From an uncultured Serinicoccus sp. (GTDB lineage Bacteria; Actinomycetota; Actinomycetes; Actinomycetales; Dermatophilaceae), in NCBI RefSeq assembly GCF_947487915.1, contig NZ_CANKYH010000006.1, forward strand, positions 62,001 through 126,000: DNA of 64,000 bases, written 5' to 3'. The notes beneath the pieces were generated by a model that was given only the letters and a program-made list of their open reading frames with translations, searched no databases and was not told the origin of the DNA. Below are positions 15,725 through 25,170 of the stretch, piece by piece (position 1 is the stretch's first letter; each line of letters opens with the position of its first letter). The translations under genes and the position numbers were made by a program.

Positions 15725-16519
15725 ATGAGCACCCACGCACGGCTGGCCGTGGCCGCCCTGGGCACGGTGGCGATGGGGATGGGCCTGACCCTGTCCGCAC
15801 CGGCCTCGGCCGCGCCGGACGAGGTGGTCTACGACGCGCTCGGCGACTCCTACGCCGCCGGGTTCGGCGCCGGCACGGTGCTCGAGGACGCCGGCGGGTG
15901 CTCCCGCACCGACGCGGCCGCGCCGCTGCGCCTGGACGGGCGCCAGCGGATCGCGCTGGACGACTTCGCCGCCTGCAGCGGCGCCACGACCGCCGACCTC
16001 GCCGCGCAGCTGCCCGCGCTGGACGCCGACACCGACCTCGTCACCCTCACCATCGGCGGCAACGACATCGGCTGGACGCAGACGATCGGCGCGTGCCTGC
16101 TGCTCGACGACCCGACCTGCGCGCAGGCCCTCGCCGGCTCCCGACTGCTCGTCCAGGGTCTGCTCCCGGCCCGGCTGGATGCGGCTCTCACCGCCGTCGG
16201 GCGGGCGGCCCCGGACGCGCACGTGGTGGTCACCGGCTACCCGCACCTCTTCACCCCGGAGGCCGGCGCCTTCGTGAACGCCTCACCCGAGGAGCAGGAG
16301 GCCCTCAACGAGGGCGCCGACCTGCTCAACGCGACAGTCGCGGCCGCCGCCCAGCGCCGGGGCTTCGACTACGTCGACGTGGTGCGCAGGTTCGAGGACC
16401 ACGGCGTCAACGCGCCCGCCCCCTGGGTCGACCCCAGCACCTTCCACCCCACCGTGCAGGGGCAGTCGACCTACGCCGCGGCGCTGACCGCCGCCCTGGC
16501 TCCGCAGCGCCTGCGTTGA
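15725..16519 (+). CDS. Secreted SGNH/GDSL-family esterase or lipase
   Basis: A 264-aa protein with a signal peptide (residues 1-30, cleavage after ASA in APASAAPDE). Block I is GDSYAAG with the nucleophile Ser, block III is GGNDIG, and block V is DPSTFHPTVQG with the catalytic His. Cys residues (GGCSRTD, FAACSGA, GACLLLDDPTC) suggest disulfides like those of the streptomycete SGNH lipase. It is exported and hydrolyses esters of unknown nature. The ATG at 15725 lies six bases after TAGGTT, a leaderless pattern. Confidence 0.92.
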   Translation: MSTHARLAVAALGTVAMGMGLTLSAPASAAPDEVVYDALGDSYAAGFGAGTVLEDAGGCSRTDAAAPLRLDGRQRIALDDFAACSGATTADLAAQLPALDADTDLVTLTIGGNDIGWTQTIGACLLLDDPTCAQALAGSRLLVQGLLPARLDAALTAVGRAAPDAHVVVTGYPHLFTPEAGAFVNASPEEQEALNEGADLLNATVAAAAQRRGFDYVDVVRRFEDHGVNAPAPWVDPSTFHPTVQGQSTYAAALTAALAPQRLR

Positions 16520-16526
16520 GCCGGCG

Positions 16527-17480
16527 TCAGCGCGGCCCCGGCGCGGGGGGGACGTGCAGGCCGCGCTCCGGTATGCCGGGGCTCAGGACCCGCCAGCCGC
16601 GGCCCCACGTGCGGGCCTCGGCGAGGACGGTGGGGGCCAGGTCGGTCGTCGTGAGGCAGAGGACGGTGGGTCCGGCGCCGGACACGACGGCGGCGTGGCC
16701 CAGCCCGCGCAGCGTGTCGACCGCCCCCATGGTCACCGGGTAGGCCGCCCGCCGCTGTTCCTGGTGCAGCCAGTCGCTCGTCGCGTCGAGCAGCAGCGCC
16801 GGCTCGGTGGTGAGCGCGTGCACGAGCAGGGCGGCCCGACCCGCCTGACGCACCGCGTCCGGCCGCGCCACCGTCGGGCCGAGCACCGCGCGCGCGGTGG
16901 CGGTGTCGAGCCGCTGGTCCGCGGGCACCAGCACCACCGGCACCACGTCGGGGTGCACGGCGGGCCGGGCGGTGCGCACGACCCGCGGGCTCGGCATCCA
17001 CGACACCGTGAGGCCGCCCCACACCGAGGCCGAGGAGTTGTCCGGGTGCCCCTCGGCCACCCCCGCACGGGTGTTGACCAGGCCCAGGTCGGCCTCGGTG
17101 AGCTCGCCGTCGCGGACGAGCGCGAACCCGAGCCCGAGCCCACCGACGATGGCCGACGCCGAGCTGCCCATCCCCGCCGACATCGGGATGGTGTTGGCGC
17201 AGGTCAGCCGCAGCCCGTAGCCCTCCAGCCACCCCACGCCGCACGCCTCCAGCGCCTCCCGCAGCCGGGTGGCCACCAGGTGCCGTCCGTCGGTGGCGAG
17301 CTCCCCCGCACCCTGCCCGGCGAGCACCACCTCGAGGTGACCGGCCTCGGGGAGGACCTCGACGGCATACTCGTCCCAGAGGCCCAGCGCGAGCCCGACG
17401 CTGTCGAAACCGGGACCGAGGTTGGCGCTGCTCGCAGGGACCCGCACCCGGGCGGCCGCGCCCGGGGTCAGCGCGCCCAT
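16527..17480 (-). CDS. thrB: Homoserine kinase
   Basis: A 317-aa GHMP kinase that phosphorylates homoserine with ATP in threonine synthesis. The GHMP motif PMSAGMGSSASAIVGG is the ATP loop. The N-terminal VRVPASSANLGPGFDSVGLAL and C-terminal AVVSGAGPTVLCL complete motifs 1 and 3. The start ATG overlaps the thrC stop (ATGA), so the two are coupled. No hom gene is in this window. The GIP tripeptide near the end uses the rare codon ATA inside a GGCATACC octamer. Confidence 0.96.
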   Translation of the reverse strand: MGALTPGAAARVRVPASSANLGPGFDSVGLALGLWDEYAVEVLPEAGHLEVVLAGQGAGELATDGRHLVATRLREALEACGVGWLEGYGLRLTCANTIPMSAGMGSSASAIVGGLGLGFALVRDGELTEADLGLVNTRAGVAEGHPDNSSASVWGGLTVSWMPSPRVVRTARPAVHPDVVPVVLVPADQRLDTATARAVLGPTVARPDAVRQAGRAALLVHALTTEPALLLDATSDWLHQEQRRAAYPVTMGAVDTLRGLGHAAVVSGAGPTVLCLTTTDLAPTVLAEARTWGRGWRVLSPGIPERGLHVPPAPGPR

Positions 17481-18574
17481 CACTCCAGCCCGAGAGCGTC
17501 GGCGACGCTCACGACGTCGACCGACACGCGCACCGGGTCGACGTCGCTGCCGTCGGCGCCCTTGAGCGCCCACTGCGGGTCCTTGAGGCCGTGGCCGGTG
17601 ACCGTGCAGACGATCGTCGCGCCGGCCGGCACCTGGCCCGCGGCGTGCCGCTTCAGCAGCCCCGCGACCGAGGCCGCCGACGCGGGCTCGACGAAGATCC
17701 CCTCGCGCGAGGACAGCAGCCGGTGCGCGGTGAGGATCTCCTCGTCGGTCACCGCCTCGATGACCCCACCGGACTCCTCCCGCGCGGCCTCCGCCTGCGC
17801 CCACGACGCCGGGTTGCCGATGCGGATGGCGGTGGCGATGGTCTCCGGGTCGTCGACCGGGTGGCCCTTGACGATCGGCGCGGCGCCCGCGGCCTGGAAG
17901 CCCCACATCCGCGGACGCCGGGTCGCGGGGGCGTGGCCGGCGGCCCCGGGGGCGTGCGGGTCGGCGTACTCCCCGTAGCCCTGCCAGTAGGCGGTGATGT
18001 TGCCCGCGTTGCCGACCGGCAGGCAGTGGATGTCCGGCGCGTCCCCCAGCGCGTCGACGACCTCGAAGGCGGCAGTCTTCTGCCCCTCGATGCGGGCCGG
18101 GTTGACCGAGTTGACCAGCTCGACGGGGTAGGCCTCCGCCAGCTTGCGGGCGAGCGTGAGGCAGTCGTCGAAGTTGCCGCGCACCTGGATGAGGGTCGCG
18201 CCCCCGGCGATGGCCTGGCTCAGCTTGCCCATGGCGATCTTGCCGTCCGGCACGAGGACGCCGCACTCCATCCCGGCCTTGGTGGCGTAGGCCGCGGCGC
18301 TGGCGCTGGTGTTGCCCGTCGACGCGCAGATCACGGCCTGGGCACCCTGGCGTGCGGCGTCGCTGATGGCCGCCGTCATGCCACGGTCCTTGAACGAGCC
18401 GGTGGGGTTGAGGCCCTCGTACTTGACGTGCACCTGCGCCCCCACGAGATCGCTGAGGTGCTCCGCGGGGATGAGCGGCGTGCCGCCCTCGCGCAGCGTG
18501 ACCACCTGCTCGGTGATCGACGCGGGCAGACGGTCGGCATACTCGGCGATGACGCCGCGCCACTGGTGGGGCAT
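17480..18574 (-). CDS. thrC: Threonine synthase
   Basis: A 364-aa PLP enzyme that converts O-phosphohomoserine to threonine. The PLP lysine is in [11 protein letters not shown], and the phosphate-binding [10 protein letters not shown] follows in the middle. It opens [15 protein letters not shown], as in other actinobacterial ThrC proteins. I start at ATG 18574. A GTG at 18604 is possible, as TACCCT (18623-18618) lies 13 bases before it. It is followed by thrB. The usual upstream hom gene is replaced here by rdgB. Confidence 0.95.
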   Translation of the reverse strand: MPHQWRGVIAEYADRLPASITEQVVTLREGGTPLIPAEHLSDLVGAQVHVKYEGLNPTGSFKDRGMTAAISDAARQGAQAVICASTGNTSASAAAYATKAGMECGVLVPDGKIAMGKLSQAIAGGATLIQVRGNFDDCLTLARKLAEAYPVELVNSVNPARIEGQKTAAFEVVDALGDAPDIHCLPVGNAGNITAYWQGYGEYADPHAPGAAGHAPATRRPRMWGFQAAGAAPIVKGHPVDDPETIATAIRIGNPASWAQAEAAREESGGVIEAVTDEEILTAHRLLSSREGIFVEPASAASVAGLLKRHAAGQVPAGATIVCTVTGHGLKDPQWALKGADGSDVDPVRVSVDVVSVADALGLE

Positions 18575-18652
18575 GGAGGTGTCGTTTCCTTCGTCCTTGA
18601 CCACGGGTCAGGGGACCAGGGTATGCGGTGCGCGCCTCGACGCGGACCGCGG

Positions 18653-19363
18653 TCAGGTCAGGAGGCTGACGAGGTCGTGGCCCAGGACCCGGAAGGCCTC
18701 GCCGCGGTGGGAGATCGCGTGCTTCTCGGCGCTGGTGTGCTCGGCCAGCGTTCGTCCGTCGGGGCGGACCAGCAGCGGGTCGTAGCCGAAGCCGTTGCTC
18801 CCCCGGGGCTCCCGACCGAGCACGCCGCGGCACCGGCCCTCCCGGACCCACTCGACGTCCGGGAGCTGCGGGGTGGTGCCACCGGCGGCGACGACGTCCT
18901 CGGGGATGCGGGCGTCCGGGAGCACGAGCGCCGCGGCGCAGACGAACTCGGCACCCCGGTGCTCGTCGGGCACGTCGGCGAGCTGGGCGAGCAGGAGGTC
19001 GTTGTTGGCCTCGTCCTTGGTGCGCCCGGTGGCCTTCGCGAACGGGCCGGACCAGCGGGCCGAGAAGATCCCCGGGGCGCCGCGCAGGACGTCGACCGCC
19101 AGGCCGGAGTCGTCGGCGAGCGCGGGGAGGCCGGTGGCGGCCGCGGCATACCGGGCCTTGAGCAGGGCGTTCTGCGCGAAGGTGACCCCGGACTCCACGA
19201 CGTCCTCGAGGTCCGGGAAGGCGTCCAGCCCCACGAGCTCCAGGCCGGCCCGGTCGAGCGCGTCGGCGAGGATGTCGCGCAGCTCGCCGACCTTGCCCGG
19301 GTTGCGGGTCGCCAGGACGATCCGGCGGTCCGGCTCCCCGGGGGTCGCGGACCCGCTCACCAC
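18653..19363 (-). CDS. rdgB: Non-canonical purine NTP pyrophosphatase (ITPase/XTPase)
   Basis: A 236-aa HAM1/RdgB enzyme that clears dITP and XTP from the nucleotide pool. Motifs are [12 protein letters not shown] at the N-terminus, [22 protein letters not shown], and GFGYDPLLV near the end. It starts at GTG 19363 (or 19360), overlapping the rph stop, so it is coupled to rph as in many actinobacteria. A basic family insert ([13 protein letters not shown]) is slightly longer than in E. coli. Confidence 0.95.
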   Translation of the reverse strand: MVSGSATPGEPDRRIVLATRNPGKVGELRDILADALDRAGLELVGLDAFPDLEDVVESGVTFAQNALLKARYAAAATGLPALADDSGLAVDVLRGAPGIFSARWSGPFAKATGRTKDEANNDLLLAQLADVPDEHRGAEFVCAAALVLPDARIPEDVVAAGGTTPQLPDVEWVREGRCRGVLGREPRGSNGFGYDPLLVRPDGRTLAEHTSAEKHAISHRGEAFRVLGHDLVSLLT

Positions 19364-20151
19364 GTCGGCGGCCCCTGGTCCACGTCCGCCCCCGCGGCGT
19401 GGCTGTCGGCGCCACCGATGTCGTCGGCGCCGAACGCCGCGGCCTGGCGGGCGGTGAGCTCGGCGCAGCCCTCGGCGGCGAGGTCGAGCAGGGCGTCGAG
19501 CAGCTCCCGGTCGAAGGGGGTCCCCTCGGCGGTGCCCTGCACCTCGATGAACCGCCCGTCACCGGTCATGACGACGTTCATGTCGGTCTCGGCGCCGGAG
19601 TCCTCGGGGTAGTCCAGGTCGAGCACCGGCTCCCCGTCGACCACCCCGACGCTGACGGCCGCGACCGAGCCGGTGATGGGCTCGGCCTTCTTCGCGATGA
19701 GGCCCTTGGCGCGGGCGGTCTCCACGGCGTCGACCAGGGCGACGTAGGCGCCGGTGATGGCGGCCGTCCGGGTGCCGCCGTCGGCCTGCAGGACGTCGCA
19801 GTCGATCTGGATGGTGTTCTCCCCCAACGCATCCAGGTCGACGACCGCCCGCAGGGAGCGGCCGATGAGCCGGCTGATCTCGTGCGTGCGACCCCCCAGC
19901 CTGCCCTTGACCGACTCGCGGTCCGAGCGGGTGTGGGTGGAGCGCGGGAGCATGGCGTACTCGGCGGTCGTCCAACCCTTGCCGCTGCCCCTGCGCCAGC
20001 GGGGCACGCCGCCGGTGAACGACGCGGCGCACAGCACCCGGGTCCGCCCGAACTCCACCAGCACGCTGCCCTCGGCGTGGTCGAGCCAGTGACGGGTGAT
20101 GCGGATCTCGCGGAGCTGGTCGGCGCTGCGGCCGTCGTGGCGTGAGGTCAT
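19357..20151 (-). CDS. rph: Ribonuclease PH
   Basis: A 264-aa phosphorolytic 3'-5' exoribonuclease that trims tRNA 3' ends. It has [59 protein letters not shown] and the C-terminal [16 protein letters not shown], all family hallmarks. The ATG at 20151 is preceded, seven bases away, by TACCCT, itself part of a GCATACC word, so the transcript is probably leaderless. The last 25 residues after the RNase PH core are an acidic tail. rdgB follows with an overlap. Confidence 0.96.
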   Translation of the reverse strand: MTSRHDGRSADQLREIRITRHWLDHAEGSVLVEFGRTRVLCAASFTGGVPRWRRGSGKGWTTAEYAMLPRSTHTRSDRESVKGRLGGRTHEISRLIGRSLRAVVDLDALGENTIQIDCDVLQADGGTRTAAITGAYVALVDAVETARAKGLIAKKAEPITGSVAAVSVGVVDGEPVLDLDYPEDSGAETDMNVVMTGDGRFIEVQGTAEGTPFDRELLDALLDLAAEGCAELTARQAAAFGADDIGGADSHAAGADVDQGPPTW

Positions 20152-20245
20152 GCCAGCCAGGGTATGCGCTCGCCCCCACCTCGTGGACCGACGCACCGGC
20201 TGCGCCGGGTGGTCCGCGCTCCCACCGGGCACCGCCCCTGGTCGC

Positions 20246-21046
20246 TCAGCGGTTGTGCTCGTCCCGCCAGGCGACCCAGGCCTCGAGCTGGTCCAGCGGG
20301 TGGTCCGGGCCGCTGGTGTGCACGGTGAACAGCCGCGCGCCCGCGGCATACTTCGCCTCCGCGTCCTCCCCGGGACCCTGCTCGAGGGAGCCCGCGGCCG
20401 CGACCGACACCTCGATCTCGCCCGGGTCCCGCCCGACGTCCTCGCAGTGCCGCCCGAGGACCCCGAGCTTGTGCCGCAGGGTGTCGGCGTCCCCGAAGGA
20501 GTGCCAGATCGTCGCGTGCTCGGCGACGATGCGCAGCGTCTTCTTCTCCCCGCCGCCACCGATCATCACCGGGATCGGCCGGGTGGGCGCCGGGTTGAGC
20601 CGCGCCCAGCGCTCGCGGATGCGCGGCATCGCGGCGGCCAGGTCGTCCAGCCGTGAGCCGGCGGTGCCGAACTCGTAGCCGTACTCCTCGTAGTCCCGCT
20701 CGAACCAGCCCGAGCCGATCCCCAGGATGAGCCGCCCCTCGCTGACGTGGTCGACGGTGCGCGCCATGTCGGCGAGCAGGTCGGGGTTGCGGTAGGAGTT
20801 GCAGGTCACCAGCGCGCCGATCTCGACCCGCGAGGTCTGCTCGGCCCAGGCGCCGAGAGTGGTCCAGCACTCGAAGTGCAGCCCGTCCGGCTCGCCGGTG
20901 AGCGGGAAGAAGTGGTCCCAGGTCATCACGACGTCGACCCCGGCGTCCTCGAGGCGGCTGACGGTGTCGCGGATCTGCTGGTAGGTCGCGTGCTGCGGCT
21001 GGACCTGCACGCCGAGCCGGACCGGACGGTCGGGGGTGTTCGCCAT
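20246..21046 (-). CDS. LLM-class F420-dependent oxidoreductase
   Basis: A 266-aa luciferase-like (beta/alpha)8 flavin/F420 enzyme. It opens [18 protein letters not shown], has [11 protein letters not shown] (the strand carrying Asp-His), [16 protein letters not shown], and [15 protein letters not shown], the usual F420 pattern in actinobacterial members. The substrate is unknown. The ATG at 21046 gives [11 protein letters not shown]; the longer frame adds non-coding residues. It is divergent from a small Rho-N gene. Confidence 0.9.
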   Translation of the reverse strand: MANTPDRPVRLGVQVQPQHATYQQIRDTVSRLEDAGVDVVMTWDHFFPLTGEPDGLHFECWTTLGAWAEQTSRVEIGALVTCNSYRNPDLLADMARTVDHVSEGRLILGIGSGWFERDYEEYGYEFGTAGSRLDDLAAAMPRIRERWARLNPAPTRPIPVMIGGGGEKKTLRIVAEHATIWHSFGDADTLRHKLGVLGRHCEDVGRDPGEIEVSVAAAGSLEQGPGEDAEAKYAAGARLFTVHTSGPDHPLDQLEAWVAWRDEHNR

Positions 21047-21080
21047 GCGACCCAGCCTGTCACGGCATACCGTCGGGCGC

Positions 21081-21362
21081 ATGGCAGGTGAGAAGAAGAC
21101 GGAGGACCCGGGACCCAGCGTCAAGGACCCGGAGGTCTACGAGGCAGTGCGCGAGGACGGCGCCAGCAAGGAGAAGGCCGCGCGGATCGCCAACGCGGCC
21201 GCCAGGTCCTCGCGCTCGGACGTCGGCGAGCGCGGCGGCGAGGCCGAGAACTACGAGGACCGGACCGTGGACGAGCTGCGCGAGCGCGCGGCCGAGCTCG
21301 ACATCGAGGGTCGGTCCTCGATGACCAAGGACGAGCTCATCGACGCCCTGCGCCACCACTGA
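21081..21362 (+). CDS. Small protein with Rho N-terminal-like (SAP-type) domain
   Basis: A 93-aa acidic and basic protein. The first half is a charged helix-forming part (KDPEVYEAVREDGASKEKAARIANA). The C-terminal 40 residues, ending TVDELRERAAELDIEGRSSMTKDELIDALRHH, match the Rho termination-factor N-terminal fold that binds nucleic acid. Such proteins (DUF7218-like) are abundant in actinobacteria and of unknown role. The ATG at 21081 lies seven bases after TACCGT of a GGCATACC octamer, so it is probably leaderless. Its 3' end overlaps the convergent yczE-like gene by 26 bases. Confidence 0.82.
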   Translation: MAGEKKTEDPGPSVKDPEVYEAVREDGASKEKAARIANAAARSSRSDVGERGGEAENYEDRTVDELRERAAELDIEGRSSMTKDELIDALRHH

Positions 21363-22080
21363 GCTCGTCGCGGCGGGCCCTCCCGCGCGTCCGGGGCGAG
21401 AGGTCGACCGTGAACCACGGCAGCAGCGCCTGGGTCAGCGGGCCGATCGCGACGGCGTAGAGCACGGTCCCGAGGCCCACCACCCCGCCGAGCAACCAGC
21501 CCAGCGCGATGACGGTGACCTCGATCCCCGTCCGGACCAGCCGGAGCGACCATCCGGTGCGCCGGGCGAGGCCGGTCATGAGGCCGTCACGAGGGCCGGG
21601 CCCGAGCTGGGCCCCGATGTACATCGCGCTGGCGACCCCGTTGAGCAGCACCCCGCCCGCCATGAGCGCGGTCCGCTCCAGCCACCCCTCGCCGGGCGGC
21701 ACGAGCCAGAGCGTCGCGTCGGCCGCCACCCCCACCAGGAGCGCGTTCGCCACCGTGCCCAGACCGGGCGGCTGCCGCAGCGGGAGCCACAGCAGCAGCA
21801 CGATCACCGACATGGCCACGATGATCGTGCCCAGGCTCAGCGGGACGTGCCGCGCGATGCCCTGGTGCAGGACGTCCCACGGCATGTTGCCGAGCACCCC
21901 GCGGACCATGAAGCCGATCGACGCGCCGTAGAGCGCCAGGCCGACCAGCAGCTGGGCGACCCGTCGCCCGAGCCGGCCGGCGCGCAGCTGCTCCACCGGC
22001 CCGAGGGCGGCCAGCTGGCGGCGGGGGTCGCGGGCCCGGGTCCTGGCCCCCTGGAGGGCTCGACGACCGGTCCGTCCCAT
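21337..22080 (-). CDS. YczE/YitT-like membrane protein
   Basis: A 247-aa membrane protein with about five helices and the family words GNMPWDVLHQGIARH, LGTVANALLVGVAADATLWL and GPGPRDGLMTGLARRTG. This is the YczE type, long known to sit divergent from a MocR regulator, as here. Its job is not known. The start is uncertain: ATG 22080 has no good ribosome site, while GTG 22101 has GGAGGG too close to it. It shares with the MocR gene an intergenic region holding a 14-bp inverted repeat. Confidence 0.82.
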   Translation of the reverse strand: MGRTGRRALQGARTRARDPRRQLAALGPVEQLRAGRLGRRVAQLLVGLALYGASIGFMVRGVLGNMPWDVLHQGIARHVPLSLGTIIVAMSVIVLLLWLPLRQPPGLGTVANALLVGVAADATLWLVPPGEGWLERTALMAGGVLLNGVASAMYIGAQLGPGPRDGLMTGLARRTGWSLRLVRTGIEVTVIALGWLLGGVVGLGTVLYAVAIGPLTQALLPWFTVDLSPRTRGRARRDELSGGAGRR

Positions 22081-22133
22081 CGTGCTGTCCGAGATGCTCA
22101 CGCCCTCCAGGATGAGAGCAAGTGGTCCCGCGA

Positions 22134-22176
22134 TCCATAGCCACCTGAGGACCGGTGGACACCAGGTGGCTATGGA
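22134..22176. promoter_or_regulatory. Inverted-repeat operator of the yczE/MocR pair
   Basis: TCCATAGCCACCTG (22134-22147) and its exact reverse complement (22163-22176) are separated by 15 bases. The site lies between the divergent yczE-like and MocR genes, 33 bases before the MocR start. Long two-site operators in this position are known for MocR regulators such as YczR and PdxR; that this one binds the neighbouring regulator is inference. Confidence 0.75.
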
Positions 22177-22208
22177 CGAGGAGGCCACTGCCACGCCACA
22201 GTGGGGGT

Positions 22209-23678
22209 ATGCCGCCTCTCGCCCCCGCCTCCCGCGTCGCCGACCTCGTGCTGCCGGCGCTGGCGGGGGACGGCCCCGCCTACGCCCGCCTGGCCGAGGC
22301 CCTGCGACGCACGATCGTCGACGGCCGGCTGCCGCAGGGCGTCCGGCTTCCGAGCGAGCGCGACCTCACCGGACCGATCGGGCTCAGCCGGACCACGGTG
22401 ACCCGGGCGTACGCCGAGCTGCGCACCCAGGGCTATCTCGCCACCCGCCGCGGCTCGGGCAGCGTGGTCCAGCTGCCGCGGGTGCCGGGGGGCCGGGTCG
22501 ATCACCTGCTCACCCCGGCCGCGCTCGACGAGGGGGCGCTGGACCTCACGATCACCGCCCCGGGCGCCCCGGCCGGCATCGCGGACGCCTACGCCCGCGC
22601 GGCGGAGGACCTGGGGGCCTACCTCTGCGGCACCGGTTACTACCCCAGCGGCCTGCCGGTGCTCCGGGAGCGCATCGCCGACCGCTTCACCACACGGGGC
22701 CTGGCCACCACGCCGGACCAGGTGCTCGTCACCCCCGGCGCCCTCGCCGCGGTCGCCATCTCGCTCCGGGCGCTGATCCAGCGACGCGACCGGGTGCTCG
22801 TGGAGACCCCGACCTACCCCAACGCCATCGCCACCCTGGAGGGAGCCGGGGCGAGGATCGTCCCGCATCCCATCGACCACGTGGACCACAACTGGGAGGT
22901 CGACGCGCTGGCGCGGACGGTGCAGCAGTCGGGCGTGCGGGCGGCCTACCTCATCCCCGACTTCCACAACCCCACCGGAGCGCTCATGAGCAGCGCCCAG
23001 CGCGAGGAGGTGGGCCGGGTGCTGCGGCGCCACGGCGTCGTGCCGGTCGTCGACGAGTCACCCGCCGAGCTCGCCCTGGAGGGTCAGCCCATGCCGGAGC
23101 CGCTGGGGGCGCACGTGCCCACCGCCGTGACCGCGGGCAGCGCGAGCAAGTCGTTCTGGGGCGGGTTGCGGGTCGGCTGGCTGCGGGTCCCGCGCTCCCG
23201 GATGGAGGAGATGGCCGCCAGCCGGCTGCGGCTCGACCTGGGGGTGCCGGTCCTGGAGCAGCTGGTGCTCGTCCACCTGCTCGACCGTGCCGACGAGATC
23301 CTGCTCGAGCACCGGGCGCGGCTGCGCGAGCGGCGGGACACGCTGCTCCGGGCCCTGCGCGCCCAGCTGCCCGACTGGCAGGTGCGGGTGCCGACGGGCG
23401 GGATGTCGCTGTGGTGCCGGCTGCCCGAGGGGTCCTCCACCGCGCTGGCGGCCGCCGCCCGCCGCTACGACGTCGCGCTGGCCTCCGGGCCCAACTTCGC
23501 CGCCGGAGGCGGGCTGGACGGCTGGATCCGGTTGCCCTTCGTCCTGCCGCCCGAGCAGCTGGAGCAGGTGGTCCCCCGCCTCGTCCTCGCCTGGGCGGAC
23601 GTGCTGGCGGGCCGATCGGGAGGCGGACGGGTCGACGCCCTGGACCGCGGCGACCGCCAGCGCAGGATCATCGCCTGA
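22209..23678 (+). CDS. MocR-family (GntR-type HTH plus aminotransferase-like) regulator, YczR-like
   Basis: A 489-aa protein. Residues 15-85 are a GntR winged helix (LPQGVRLPSERDLTGPIGLSRTTVTRAYAEL). Residues 120-480 are a fold type I aminotransferase-like domain. The PLP-lysine motif AGSASKSFWGGLRVGWLR is intact, with YPSGLPVLRERIADR and PDFHNPTGALMS, so it probably binds PLP. The ATG lies inside a GGTATGCC octamer. It is divergent from a YczE-type gene across a perfect inverted repeat, which strongly suggests it is the regulator of that gene. Confidence 0.93.
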   Translation: MPPLAPASRVADLVLPALAGDGPAYARLAEALRRTIVDGRLPQGVRLPSERDLTGPIGLSRTTVTRAYAELRTQGYLATRRGSGSVVQLPRVPGGRVDHLLTPAALDEGALDLTITAPGAPAGIADAYARAAEDLGAYLCGTGYYPSGLPVLRERIADRFTTRGLATTPDQVLVTPGALAAVAISLRALIQRRDRVLVETPTYPNAIATLEGAGARIVPHPIDHVDHNWEVDALARTVQQSGVRAAYLIPDFHNPTGALMSSAQREEVGRVLRRHGVVPVVDESPAELALEGQPMPEPLGAHVPTAVTAGSASKSFWGGLRVGWLRVPRSRMEEMAASRLRLDLGVPVLEQLVLVHLLDRADEILLEHRARLRERRDTLLRALRAQLPDWQVRVPTGGMSLWCRLPEGSSTALAAAARRYDVALASGPNFAAGGGLDGWIRLPFVLPPEQLEQVVPRLVLAWADVLAGRSGGGRVDALDRGDRQRRIIA

Positions 23679-23811
23679 GCGGTGCGGCAGGCGCGGCCCG
23701 GTCGGGTGCCGGACCCGGGGCCCTGCCTCCCGGGGGTAGAATGGAGGTGCTTGACAAGGGTTCTGCGCGCCGGGTGGCTGGGACGGCGCGCGCGTCCGTG
23801 CTCACGGACCG

Positions 23812-25110
23812 ATGCGAGAGGCATACCCCTTGTCCCCCGTGCAGTCCTACCGTCATCTCTTCGCCCTGACCGGGCCCCTCTACGTCGTCATCGCCTTCCT
23901 CGGGCGGCTGCCGCTCGCCATGTCGCAGATCGCCGCGCTGCTCGCGGTGTCCGGCGCGACCGGGTCGTATGCAGCCGGCGGCGCCACCGCGGGCGCCCTC
24001 GCCCTCGCCAACGCGGTCGGCGCGCCGGTCGCCGGCTCGCTCACCGACCGGGTGGGGCAGCGCCCCGTCCTGCTCGTGCAGAGCCTCGTCGGCACCCTCG
24101 GGCTCCTCGTGCTGGCCACCCTGACCATCACCCTGGAACCGGGCGAGCCCTGGTGGACGCTGCCGGCGGCGGCGGCCCTGACGGGAGCCTTCGTGCCGCA
24201 GATCGGGACGATGGCGCGGGTGCGCTGGCGGCCGATCAGCGGCGCGATGCCCGGGGCAGACCCCCGCGTCATGGACGCCGCGTTCTCCTACGAGGGGTCG
24301 GCCGACGAGGCGTCCTTCGTGCTCGGCCCGGCGCTCGTCGGCGTCATCGTGGCGGTCGCGGCGCCGGTCACCTCGCTCGTCGTGGCGGCCCTGCTGCTCG
24401 GCGCGTTCGGCACGTGGTTCGCGCTGCACCCGACGGTGGCGCTGGTCGGCGCCGCCCCGCCCGGCCCGGCGAGCCGGGTGCGCCTGCTGACGCCGGCGCT
24501 GCTGGTGCTCGCCGGGACGCAGCTGGGCATCGGCATGGTGTTCGGCTCCATCCAGACGGGCACCTCGGTGCTCGCGACGCAGGCCGGCCACCCGGGCCTG
24601 ACGGGGTTGCTGCACGCGCTGCTGGGGGTGGGGAGCGTGCTGGCCGGGCTGGCCGTCGTCGCCCTGCCCGAGAGCATCGGGCACGTGCGTCGGCTGCGCG
24701 GCTTCACCAGCGCGATGGTCCTGCTCTCCCTGCCCCTGCTGCTCGTGGGCTCCCTGGGATCGCTGGCGGTCGCCCTGCTGTGCCTGGGGGTGGCCATCGC
24801 GCCGTCGATGATCACGACCTTCACGCTGGCCGAGCGCACCACCCCGGCCCGCCGGCTGGGCGCCGCGATGACGATCCTCGCGGCGATGACCGGGACCGGG
24901 TATGCCGTCGGCGCCGCCCTCGCCGGCCGCCTCGCCGACCTCGGCGGCCACCAGCCGGCCTTCGCGGTGACCGTCCTCGCCACCCTCGTCGCCGCCAGCC
25001 TGGCCTGGGCCGGCGCCCGCCCGGTGCGCCACGCCCTCGCACGCACCCCCGCGCACCCCTACGCCCAGACCGACACCCACGCACCTACCCCCACCCCGAG
25101 CGCACGCTAG
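23812..25110 (+). CDS. MFS transporter
   Basis: A 432-aa membrane protein with about 12 hydrophobic helices. The loop 2-3 motif is GSLTDRVGQRPVLLVQS, the usual MFS A motif. A charged loop (ISGAMPGADPRVMDAAFSYEGSADEASFVLGPALVG) is typical of actinobacterial efflux MFS proteins of the SetB-like or drug-export group. The substrate is unknown. The tail is Thr/Pro-rich. The start could be ATG 23812 or TTG 23830. A TTGACA occurs at about 23753 and a TAGAAT at about 23738, but their spacing to the start is not typical. Confidence 0.88.
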   Translation: MREAYPLSPVQSYRHLFALTGPLYVVIAFLGRLPLAMSQIAALLAVSGATGSYAAGGATAGALALANAVGAPVAGSLTDRVGQRPVLLVQSLVGTLGLLVLATLTITLEPGEPWWTLPAAAALTGAFVPQIGTMARVRWRPISGAMPGADPRVMDAAFSYEGSADEASFVLGPALVGVIVAVAAPVTSLVVAALLLGAFGTWFALHPTVALVGAAPPGPASRVRLLTPALLVLAGTQLGIGMVFGSIQTGTSVLATQAGHPGLTGLLHALLGVGSVLAGLAVVALPESIGHVRRLRGFTSAMVLLSLPLLLVGSLGSLAVALLCLGVAIAPSMITTFTLAERTTPARRLGAAMTILAAMTGTGYAVGAALAGRLADLGGHQPAFAVTVLATLVAASLAWAGARPVRHALARTPAHPYAQTDTHAPTPTPSAR

Positions 25111-25115
25111 AGCCA

Positions 25116-25168
25116 CACCGGACGCGTGGTGGGGACGCGTGCGAGGCGACCCGCGCCCGCGTCCGGTG
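25116..25168. terminator. Convergent terminator candidate
   Basis: CACCGGACGCG (25116-25126) pairs perfectly with CGCGTCCGGTG (25158-25168) across a 31-base loop. It fills the gap between the convergent MFS and oxidoreductase genes. Confidence 0.6.
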
Positions 25169-25170
25169 CG

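Noticed and set aside
16527..19562. A 1,011-residue open frame on the minus strand across thrB, thrC and rdgB.
   Set aside because: Only the thrB part has real protein content. The rest is the out-of-frame shadow of thrC and rdgB, a result of very high GC, with Arg/Pro/Gly-rich nonsense.
23679..23811. A promoter with TTGACA and TAGAAT before the MFS gene.
   Set aside because: The two boxes are in the wrong order and spacing relative to each other for one promoter, so no feature was made.
22082..23869. A 595-residue plus-strand frame over the MocR gene.
   Set aside because: It is a shadow of the MocR gene in another frame, very rich in Arg, Pro and Gly, with no domain.
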